Assembly (NCBI GenBank): GCA_965226545.1
Contig: OZ245364.1
Location: 806,001-870,000, forward strand
Reading direction: 5' to 3'
From: JAHRAW01 sp965226545
GTDB lineage: Bacteria; Pseudomonadota; Gammaproteobacteria; Arenicellales; Poriferihabitantaceae
Length of the DNA stretch: 64,000 bases
In this document: in pieces, positions 51,894 through 58,995 of the stretch
Numbering within the stretch: position 1 is the first letter of the stretch
Layout of the letters: each line of letters opens with the position of its first letter
Notes under the pieces: model-generated
The model's input: only the letters and a program-made list of their open reading frames with translations
What the model was told of the DNA's origin: nothing
The model's database searches: none
Position numbers and translations under genes: made by a program

Positions 51894-52325
51894 ATGAACA
51901 CTACACCAACCCCCAACGCCAACCACGCCGCCCCGCATTGCACGTTCACCGAGGCGATAACGATTTGCTTTATCAAGTTCGCCAATTTCAAAGGACGCGC
52001 ATCGCGTTCGGAGTTTTGGTGGTTCGGGTTGTTTAGTTACGTCTTAATCGAGTTGGCAACCATTTCCGGAATTGTTACGGGCGACACCGTGAATGTTAAA
52101 TTTTTTTGGGGCATTGAGTGGCCGGACGAATCACTCGAAGCGTTGCTTATCGGAACAATCTTTATATTGCCAACCATTGCCGTAGGCGCGCGTCGGTTGC
52201 ATGACATCGGGCGCAGTGGTTGGTGGCAATTGTTGGCGCTTACCGGAATTGGATTTTTCATACTGTTGTATTGGTGGCTGCAACCCGGCAATTCCGACAT
52301 CAACGAATTTTACGACGAGCGTTAA
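51894..52325 (+). CDS. DUF805 membrane protein (array member 2)
   Basis: The 143-residue, four-TM protein has FANFKGRASRSEFWWFGLFS and VGARRLHDIGRSGWWQLLAL, then WWLQPGNSDINEF, the usual short C-terminal tail of the family. It is two base pairs upstream of the next member. Function of DUF805 proteins is unknown; inner membrane. Confidence 0.88.
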   Translation: MNTTPTPNANHAAPHCTFTEAITICFIKFANFKGRASRSEFWWFGLFSYVLIELATISGIVTGDTVNVKFFWGIEWPDESLEALLIGTIFILPTIAVGARRLHDIGRSGWWQLLALTGIGFFILLYWWLQPGNSDINEFYDER

Positions 52326-52327
52326 CA

Positions 52328-52846
52328 ATGAACAACGCCGCCAACCGCAACGAAACAAACGGCGAAAACTTCGCCGCCCCGCAAATGACGGCGGGGCAGG
52401 CGATTGATTCGGGCATTAGAAATTGGCGCAATTTTAACGGACGGGCATCGCGCACTGCATTTTGGTTTTTCCACCTGTACAGCGCCTTGGCGTTGCTTAT
52501 CTCAGACAGCGTTGCACAAGTTTGGAGCCGGCAAGTCGCGGATTATATCGGCGTGGCGATTGTTTTAATTGTGTTGCCGCCGACATTGGCGGTTGGCGTT
52601 CGTCGATTGCACGACGTTAATCGCAGCGGTTGGTGGATGTTGTTCATGGTTGCCCCGTTGACGCCGTTTTTGTTTTTCACCAACGCGTATTGGGATTATC
52701 TTGAGCGATTCGGCTATGCCAAACTGAATGCGCTACACTTTTTGTTTCTTCCGCTGTGGCTTTTCTATGCGGCATTGGCGTGCCTGTTATGGTTGTATTG
52801 GGGTTTGAAACCGGGCAATCCTGCAAAAAACCGTTTTGATGGCTAA
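52328..52846 (+). CDS. DUF805 membrane protein (array member 3)
   Basis: The 172-residue protein has NWRNFNGRASRTAFWFFHLY, VGVRRLHDVNRSGWWMLFMV and LYWGLKPGNPAKNRF. The acidic/amide-rich head NRNETNGENFAAPQ resembles those of members 1 and 4 (ENFAAPYR, NGNFAAPYR), suggesting a conserved cytoplasmic tag. Confidence 0.88.
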   Translation: MNNAANRNETNGENFAAPQMTAGQAIDSGIRNWRNFNGRASRTAFWFFHLYSALALLISDSVAQVWSRQVADYIGVAIVLIVLPPTLAVGVRRLHDVNRSGWWMLFMVAPLTPFLFFTNAYWDYLERFGYAKLNALHFLFLPLWLFYAALACLLWLYWGLKPGNPAKNRFDG

Positions 52847-52914
52847 GCGCATTTTTTTATTTCCTTATGTCCTTATTCGCACACCGAGCATGTTTACCGT
52901 CATGTCAAAGCCGG

Positions 52915-52965
52915 TTCACCCGCGCCGACGAATCGCATCGAAACAAGTATAACTTGCAAAATTAA
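52915..52965 (+). pseudogene. C-terminal remnant of a DUF805 gene
   Basis: FTRADESHRNKYNLQN followed by TAA matches the end of array member 1 (FTRAGKPHRNEYNL). No upstream coding part remains. Sits in the 332-bp gap between members 3 and 4. Confidence 0.7.
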
Positions 52966-53026
52966 TTTGCGGTTTTACTTTTTCATTAACACTTAAACGG
53001 CATGATACAGACGGAAGGTTAACATT

Positions 53027-53083
53027 ATGGCAAGCGCCACTGTTACACAAAACGACCAAGATAAAGATAAGATACAGAAATGA
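53027..53083 (+). CDS. possible 18-residue leader-type ORF
   Basis: MASATVTQNDQDKDKIQK has GGAAGG upstream and its TGA overlaps the ATG of the following fragment (ATGA). Too short to be assigned; it may be the preserved start of a decayed DUF805 paralogue. Confidence 0.25.
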   Translation: MASATVTQNDQDKDKIQK

Positions 53084-53178
53084 TGAAAACATCAACGACA
53101 GAAAACGGCAACGCAATCGGGCGGTGGTTTATCGCGCGGTTGGCTGCGCGCGTCGACCGGCTTTGGTTGGGCGGATAA
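53080..53178 (+). pseudogene. internal fragment of a DUF805-like gene
   Basis: Thirty-two codons read MMKTSTTENGNAIGRWFIAR and LAARVDRLWLGG. The latter part matches the middle of array member 4 (SRWFSSRLESRLDRAWLGG). The fragment ends TAA and is followed directly by member 4's ATG, so it looks like an internal piece left by a deletion between duplicated copies. Confidence 0.6.
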
Positions 53179-54405
53179 ATGAACGCAATGATGCACAACG
53201 AAACAAATCACAATGGTAACTTCGCCGCCCCGTATCGCGGGCCAATTAACGCGGTGCACATTTGCCTGCGCAAATACATCGACTTCAACGGACGCGCATC
53301 ACGTTCGGAGTTTTGGTGGTTTGTGCTGTTTTTGGCGCTGGGCACGATAATTGTCGAGTCACTTGGTTTGCATTTTCACAAAGATGCCGAATGTCGCGCA
53401 GCGTCGTGGTTGTACAAACCGAATCACTGCTCCGCCTTTTTCAATTGCATAATTTGCGGGTTGTGGCATTTGGCGATGTTGCTGCCCGCTTATGCGGTGA
53501 GCGTGCGCAGGTTGCACGACATTGAACGAAGCGGTTGGTGGGTGTTGTTGTTCGTTCCATCGGAGATGGAATGGTTAATTCCGGCGGCAAGCGATTCGAT
53601 ATGGGGGAATGTTTCGACGATTGTCGGGTTGCCGTTGCTCGTTATGATGTGCTTGCGCGGCAAGCCAAACGACGCATCGATTGGCATAATCGAAAAACTC
53701 AGCCGATGGTTTTCCAGCCGCTTGGAAAGTCGTCTTGATCGCGCGTGGCTTGGCGGTGCGTTGACGGTGGCGGCGTTAACATGGGGATTGCTTGGCATGC
53801 AATACATCGCACTTTTTTTGGTCGGCTATTTTTATTTGTTTGTGTTCTTTGCGCGCAAAAAAATCATCGCAAGCCATCCGCCCGGCGACGCAAGCATTAT
53901 TTTTTGCGGGTTTGTCCACAGTCGTGACCTGTTGCCGCCAAAAAAATTTTCCGAAAGGATTGCTCCATCGGGGTATGGCATGGGTTTTGTTCTGCTTGTT
54001 TTTCTTGCCACACGGATGCTTGACGCCCCAGGGTACTTGTTTAATTGGTCGGCGCAATCGATTGCCGCGGCCTTTAGCGCCTTCGTCGCCGGTTGGTTTT
54101 TTCTGTTGCGCCACAAGGAATTGTTTCGCGCGTATGCCGGCGATGTCAAACTTGCAACGCACGATGGGTTTGTTAAGGCGTCTTGTGACTACGCCAAAGC
54201 GGCCGGCCCGGTCATCTCGTTTATCGTCATCGTGTCACTTTGGTGCGCGGTGTTGTTGCTGTTTACAACCGACCGGTTTTACCCGTATGCGAATTACGAC
54301 GTCGACCCGAGCAATGGCTACGCGATTTTGGCGCGAGTGGGCGTTGTTTATTTGCTGTTTTATTTTGCCCTTCTAACGTTGTTGCCCAGCAAAGAAAAAC
54401 AATGA
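53179..54405 (+). CDS. long DUF805-containing membrane protein (array member 4)
   Basis: The 408-residue protein is the DUF805 unit (IDFNGRASRSEFWWFVLFLA, VSVRRLHDIERSGWWVLLFV) plus a ~230-residue C-terminal extension. The extension starts with SRWFSSRLESRLDRAWLGGA and has about six further TMs and a Lys-rich cytoplasmic loop (FARKKIIASHPPGD). It is much longer than normal DUF805 proteins (110-180 residues). The extension alone is not recognised. Confidence 0.82.
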   Translation: MNAMMHNETNHNGNFAAPYRGPINAVHICLRKYIDFNGRASRSEFWWFVLFLALGTIIVESLGLHFHKDAECRAASWLYKPNHCSAFFNCIICGLWHLAMLLPAYAVSVRRLHDIERSGWWVLLFVPSEMEWLIPAASDSIWGNVSTIVGLPLLVMMCLRGKPNDASIGIIEKLSRWFSSRLESRLDRAWLGGALTVAALTWGLLGMQYIALFLVGYFYLFVFFARKKIIASHPPGDASIIFCGFVHSRDLLPPKKFSERIAPSGYGMGFVLLVFLATRMLDAPGYLFNWSAQSIAAAFSAFVAGWFFLLRHKELFRAYAGDVKLATHDGFVKASCDYAKAAGPVISFIVIVSLWCAVLLLFTTDRFYPYANYDVDPSNGYAILARVGVVYLLFYFALLTLLPSKEKQ

Positions 54406-54700
54406 ACGACATACCCGTCAATCACCCAACCAACAAACTCCGTCGCCTATTTCTATGTTTTTGTTTTATTCATTCGCATTGTTTTCGGGCTATGTTTGTG
54501 AGGCGAACAAAGAAGCAACCTCGCGCAACCTACTGTGGAAAATTTGCGAGCGAACCAATCCGCTTATTGCCAACATCATTATCGCAACAAGTATAATTTG
54601 CAAAGTTACTTTGCGAAAGTTAATTGACGATTGCGCTTACCCATTAACTTTTAACCGCCGATGCCGGATAGGTTAATTATTTAATTATTAACGAATACAA
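54406..54700. other. gap with DUF805 remnant and duplicated spacer
   Basis: Contains HHYRNKYNLQS (54574-54606), another copy of the DUF805 C-terminal tail, followed by the same intergenic sequence found at 51806-51893. The upstream part (54406-54570) is open in short frames only; no intact gene. Confidence 0.6.
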
Positions 54701-55198
54701 ATGAACGACTCACCCCCCAACCCCCACCAAGCCGCCCCGCATCGCGAACCGCTTGAAGCGGTGCTCACTTGTTTGCGCAAGTACGTTGATGTACGCGGAC
54801 GCGCATCGTTTACTGAATTTATGAGTTTTTACATATTCACTTTACTTTGCGATATCGCGACGCGGTCGCTCGGTGATGTATTCGACATACCTTACAAAGA
54901 ATTTTTTGAGTTGCTGGTCTACTGGCTGCTGATGCCCCCGCTGGTGACGGCGTGCATAAGGCGATTGCATGACACCAATCGAAGCGGTTGGCGATTGTTG
55001 CTGTTATTGCCGGTGACGCCTTTGATGTTTATAAAGCAAGAGGGGGTGGTTGACCGCTATATCGAATGGATGGGGCGATACGATATTGTGTTTGGGCTCT
55101 ACATAATCGTTGTGTTATGCGCATTTATTTATTGGATGATGCAAACCGGCCGCCCAAGTAAAAAAATCCGCCGACCGATAGATCCAACTTTGCATTAA
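54701..55198 (+). CDS. diverged DUF805 membrane protein (array member 5)
   Basis: The 165-residue protein has VDVRGRASFTEFMSFYIFTL in place of the usual RSEFWWF box and TACIRRLHDTNRSGWRLLLL for the second. The family topology is kept while the aromatic cluster of the first box is lost. It starts after the shared spacer repeat. Confidence 0.8.
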   Translation: MNDSPPNPHQAAPHREPLEAVLTCLRKYVDVRGRASFTEFMSFYIFTLLCDIATRSLGDVFDIPYKEFFELLVYWLLMPPLVTACIRRLHDTNRSGWRLLLLLPVTPLMFIKQEGVVDRYIEWMGRYDIVFGLYIIVVLCAFIYWMMQTGRPSKKIRRPIDPTLH

Positions 55199-55308
55199 CC
55201 GGATGACATTAAACCGCCGCGCGTCTCGATGGCGGCGGCGCCACATAAATGCAAACGCTTCACACGCCAAGTTGTCTTAATCAAAACTCATCGAGCAAAA
55301 CTTACACC

Positions 55309-55617
55309 ATGATTCTCCGCGCCGTTGTGTTGGTCGAATTCGCGTTTTTGTTAATGTGGAGTTCCGGGTTTGTCGGCGCGAAGTACGGCTTGGCTGGCGC
55401 CGGTACATTCACGCTTTTATTTTGGCGTTATCTGTTGTTGTCGGCGGTGTTGTTTTTGTTTGCGCTCGGTTTGGAACATTTGCGCACCGAATGGAACGCC
55501 GATTTTATTTTCGCATTGGGTTGGTTGCCCTTCGTGGTGTCGTTGGCGGCGTACGGGATGTTGATTTTTTTGTTTAAGCATCGTCGCGCGCCGGTAATAA
55601 GTGGGCGTGTTTCGTAA
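55309..55617 (+). pseudogene. EamA exporter with a large internal deletion
   Basis: The open frame of 102 codons joins an EamA N-terminus (FAFLLMWSSGFVGAKYGLAG, FTLLFWRYLLLSAVLFLFAL) to what looks like the segment near the start of the second half (LGWLPFVVSLAAYGMLIFLF), then stops. A working EamA protein has ~300 residues and ten TMs; only about four remain. An in-frame deletion is the simplest explanation. It could still be translated as a mini-protein. Confidence 0.6.
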
Positions 55618-55750
55618 CCGGTGTACATTGCCTTGATGCGATGCAACGATTGGATTGATGCAACGGTGTTAACGTTACCGTTAACATTACCGCTAACATT
55701 AACATTCGAATGAACGCAGAACTCGATGCAAGAATTAATCGACAAACTAA

Positions 55751-57040
55751 ATGACCGACTCAACTCGCCCAACCCTCAACAAAACGCTTGGCATTACTCA
55801 AGCCATCGGGCTTGGCGTCACCATTGTCGTCGGCAGCGGTTTGTTGTTGCTGCCGGGCTTGGCGTATCGCGCGTCCGGCGCGGCTTCGATTTATGTGTGG
55901 ATTTTTTGCGCGTTATTGACGGCGCCGTTGTTGGTGATTTTCTCAAAGTTGGGCGCGCGTTATCCAACCGCCGGCGGCATTGCCGGCTTTATGCAAAACG
56001 CGTTTTCGCGCGCCGCCGCCGGCGCGACCGAAGTGCTGTTGATGGGCACCTTCGGTTTGGGCGGCCCGGCGATTGCGCTCACCGGCGGTTATTACTTGCG
56101 CGCGTTGTTGCCGACGGCTTGGGCGCCATCCGATTTTGTTTTGTCGTCGTCGTTCATCGCGGCTGCGTTCGCGGTAAATTTTTGCGGCGCAAAACTTTCC
56201 GGCAATGCACAACGCGCGATTGCGATTTTTTTGGTGTTGGCGTTGTTGTTGATTCCGGCGGCGGCGTTAATCCTGTCGGACGCACCGTCGGGCGCGGGCA
56301 TTGCACCGCCGCAACAAGTTGACTTCGTTGCATTGTTGCCGTTGTTTGCGATGGTGTTTTTCGCATTTACCGGTTGGGAAATGTTGTCGTTCACCATCGA
56401 AGAATACAAAAACCCGCGTCGCGATTATCCGATAGCGGTGTTTGCAAGTTTTTTCATCGTTGTATTTTTATATTTATTTTTAGTCGCAACGCTGCAAATT
56501 TTATTGCCGCCTTCGCATCCGCTGATGGCGGTTGCGCCGTTGACCGCATTGGCATCGACCGCGTTTGGCGCGCGCGCCGGGCAATGGGTTGCATTGTTAT
56601 CCTGCATTGTTATTCTCGCCAACTTAATCGGCGCGATGTGGGCGGCATCGCGATTGGTTTTTTCCTCAGCGCGCGAAGGCTTGCTGCCACGATTAATCGC
56701 GCGCACCGACCGCAATCAAACCCCGCGCATTGCATTAAGCGTCGTATGCATTTTATTTATGCTGATGTTGTTCGCGCATCATCTGCACTTGCTTGGCGTC
56801 GACGATATGTTGCGTTTAGCCGGGCAAAACTTTTTTATCCTGTATGGATTGTCGGTGTTGGCATACATCAAAATCGCCGCCGGCAAGTTCGCCAAATTAT
56901 TCGGCTGGCTGTGTTTAATCATCGTCGGCGCAACCATGAGCGTTTTCGGCGCGGAATTAATCTATACCGCATGCTTGTTGTTGGTCGGCTACGGCGCGTA
57001 TCGTTGGCGCGTTGCAACTTTGCGCACAAGCGATGATTGA
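55751..57040 (+). CDS. APC-superfamily amino-acid permease
   Basis: The 429-residue protein with ~12 TMs begins LGITQAIGLGVTIVVGSGLL (TM1 GxG substrate-binding loop of APC proteins). It contains FFAFTGWEMLSFTIEEYKNP, the TM6-region signature, and later SRLVFSSAREGLLPRL. Closest in layout to YjeH/AdiC-type exchangers. Substrate unknown. Confidence 0.87.
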   Translation: MTDSTRPTLNKTLGITQAIGLGVTIVVGSGLLLLPGLAYRASGAASIYVWIFCALLTAPLLVIFSKLGARYPTAGGIAGFMQNAFSRAAAGATEVLLMGTFGLGGPAIALTGGYYLRALLPTAWAPSDFVLSSSFIAAAFAVNFCGAKLSGNAQRAIAIFLVLALLLIPAAALILSDAPSGAGIAPPQQVDFVALLPLFAMVFFAFTGWEMLSFTIEEYKNPRRDYPIAVFASFFIVVFLYLFLVATLQILLPPSHPLMAVAPLTALASTAFGARAGQWVALLSCIVILANLIGAMWAASRLVFSSAREGLLPRLIARTDRNQTPRIALSVVCILFMLMLFAHHLHLLGVDDMLRLAGQNFFILYGLSVLAYIKIAAGKFAKLFGWLCLIIVGATMSVFGAELIYTACLLLVGYGAYRWRVATLRTSDD

Positions 57041-57054
57041 ACAAAAGCGTTTGA

Positions 57055-57168
57055 ACAAGTTACGCACATCGATTTGCCGAGTTACTTAATGAGTCGCTGG
57101 AATTAATCGACGGCGAATTGGTTATTCCCAATCGTCCGGGTATTGGGTTTACTTTTGCCAAGCGTTAA
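57055..57168 (+). pseudogene. C-terminal remnant of an enolase-superfamily (mandelate racemase/muconate lactonizing) gene
   Basis: Thirty-seven codons after an in-frame TGA read AELLNESLELIDGELVIPNR and PGIGFTFAKR before TAA. The pattern (E/D)G.(L/I).(V/I)P..PG(L/I)G is the characteristic C-terminus of this superfamily. The remainder of the gene is gone. Confidence 0.6.
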
Positions 57169-57274
57169 CTGCATTTATGTAGTGTTATGCGGCGGGCGGC
57201 GGAAGGTATGCCGTTAAGTTCATCATCATTTAATTTGGCAGGCAATGCCCCGCCTCGCCGCCGCCATCCATCAA

Positions 57275-58570
57275 TCAATACATTTGAATTTGCGCATCAC
57301 GCGCTTTTAATGCGGCGTTTAAGTATTCCATTGGACGGTCGCCTTTGACGGTGTTGCACCGCCCGCACAACAACTGCAGGTTATCCAACATCCACGGTCC
57401 GCCTTTTGATTTGGGATAAATGTGGTCGATATGAAAATGTGCGGGGTCGTCGAAATGGGTGCGGCAACCGTTGCAGTTGCCGGCTTGTTCGCCATAAAAA
57501 TATTTGCGCACTTTTTCTTTGCTCCAATCGAACTTTTTTAAATCGGTGCGGTGCGGCAAGGTTTCGCTTGCGACAAAGTCGGTAAACATTCGTTTAATAT
57601 CACCGTCGTAACTTAACCGTTCAGCAACCAACTTTGCGGCGACATTGGATATATCGATGCCAATCCAATTGCGATTAAGATTTTGTGCGGCGACGCAAGT
57701 GGTTGCGCAACCGCAAAATGGGTCGAGCACAACATCGCCTTCATTCGAACTTGCCTTGATGATGCGGTCGAGTAACGCCAACGGTTTTTGCGTTGGGTAA
57801 CCGGTTTTTTCGCTGGATGAAGTGTTGAGTTGCAAACCGTCCTCAACCCACAACGTCCCAACCGCACGCCCCTTGCTTTCATCAAGGTAAATTTTTCGTT
57901 GCGCGCCTTTTTGCTGAAACGAACGCCCCCAAGCCAAACGGTATTTTCGACCGTCGTCATCTTGATGATTATATTTTTTGGCAATTTCTTTTGCCGAGTG
58001 CGGAATAAACACCGGATTAAACAATGCACTTTCGCCCTTGGCGTACAACAAAATCACATCTTGTTGCGTGCTAAATTTTTTTGTGGCGTTGTTTTTTCTG
58101 CCGCCATATTTGCGCCAAATAATTTCATTGCGGAAATTATTTTTGCCAAACACCGAATCCAAAATCAATTTAAGATAATGGCTCGCCGTCGGGTCGCAAT
58201 GCAGATATAAACTGCCGCTGTCTTTTAATACGCGATGCATTTCAACAATCCGTTGCGCCATAAAAGTTAAGTACGCCTTCATTGCCGAACCGTGAAACTT
58301 GCCGGCGATTTGGATATACGAAAATAAATCGGCATGCTTATCCGCATACGCCAGCAACCGCTCATCGACATCATCATTCCAAGTCCAAATATCGTGAAAG
58401 CCCGCTTCGACTTTCTTCTTGCCGCCTTTACCCGTGCCAATCGGCGCAGAGTAAATCCGCTTCGAATTAAACGGCGGATCGAGATAAATTAAATCGACGC
58501 TGCCCGAGTTCAACCCGCGCATCACATCGAGATTATCGCCGACGAATAACTTGTTGGCGGATTGCGCCAT
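57275..58570 (-). CDS. DNA methyltransferase - HNH fusion (copy 2)
   Basis: The 431-residue protein has the same N-terminus as copy 1 (AQSANKLFVGDNLDVMRGL, LDPPFNSKRIYSAPIG), the same SAM motif (DPFCGCATTCVAAQN) and the same HNH part (NCNGCRTHF, HFHIDHIYPKSKGG, LLCGRCNTVKG). The central region from about residue 145 to 250 is entirely different (KYGGRKNNATKKFSTQQDV, YRLAWGRSFQQKGAQRKIY), which predicts a different DNA target. The ATG at 58570 follows the same leader as copy 1. Homology between the units ends about 20 bp after the stop codon. Confidence 0.88.
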   Translation of the reverse strand: MAQSANKLFVGDNLDVMRGLNSGSVDLIYLDPPFNSKRIYSAPIGTGKGGKKKVEAGFHDIWTWNDDVDERLLAYADKHADLFSYIQIAGKFHGSAMKAYLTFMAQRIVEMHRVLKDSGSLYLHCDPTASHYLKLILDSVFGKNNFRNEIIWRKYGGRKNNATKKFSTQQDVILLYAKGESALFNPVFIPHSAKEIAKKYNHQDDDGRKYRLAWGRSFQQKGAQRKIYLDESKGRAVGTLWVEDGLQLNTSSSEKTGYPTQKPLALLDRIIKASSNEGDVVLDPFCGCATTCVAAQNLNRNWIGIDISNVAAKLVAERLSYDGDIKRMFTDFVASETLPHRTDLKKFDWSKEKVRKYFYGEQAGNCNGCRTHFDDPAHFHIDHIYPKSKGGPWMLDNLQLLCGRCNTVKGDRPMEYLNAALKARDAQIQMY

Positions 58571-58753
58571 GTCGAGACCGCACCTGTGAAGTTGGCAACC
58601 CCCGACACCGAAGTGCCGGGCCGTTGTCAAAGTCACAAAGGTGAAGTGAAATTTCCCGCCTATTTACTCCGCACGGGCGGGCGCCCGACGGATACCAATG
58701 CTATTACATTCAGCAGGTAACCCGACTAAGGAATCACCTTTGAAACTTTGACA
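58571..58753 (-). ncRNA. structured leader RNA of the methyltransferase-HNH unit (copy 2)
   Basis: On the minus strand TGTCAAAGT pairs with ACTTTGACA and CAAAGGTGA with TCACCTTTG across the same internal-loop position as copy 1. The inner hairpin is CGGGC/GCCCG (copy 1: CACGAG/CTCGTG). The core GTCGGGTTACC, GGTATCCG and AAATAGGCGGG, the hairpin CCCGGCAC-TTCG-GTGTCGGG and the last ~32 nt before the ATG are the same as in copy 1. Pairing kept in spite of sequence change is strong evidence for an RNA (or cruciform) structure. Confidence 0.7.
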
Positions 58754-58759
58754 GGGCGG

Positions 58760-58788
58760 ATAGTAACCAATTTTTTTGTCAACCGCAA
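58760..58788 (-). promoter_or_regulatory. predicted promoter of the methyltransferase-HNH unit (copy 2)
   Basis: Minus strand: TTGCGG (58783-58788), 17 bp, TACTAT (58760-58765); the RNA arm begins 7 bp later. A better -35 match TTGACA nearby has the wrong spacing. Position matches the promoter of copy 1. Confidence 0.55.
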
Positions 58789-58995
58789 TCGCTTGACAAG
58801 CGGGGCGGATTAAATACACACTAACAAAGTTGTTTTCATCGCGCCGTTTTGGCGCGGCGATGACGCAAGAGTCGCGCCGTCAAATTTTTTGTGGTTGGCG
58901 GGTTGCGCGGGAGCGAGGCATTCCTCCTCGTTCCGGCACCGATGCGCGCCTCTGAGCCGAGTCGTTTGGTTTGGTCTTGCCTGAGGAATAAACCG

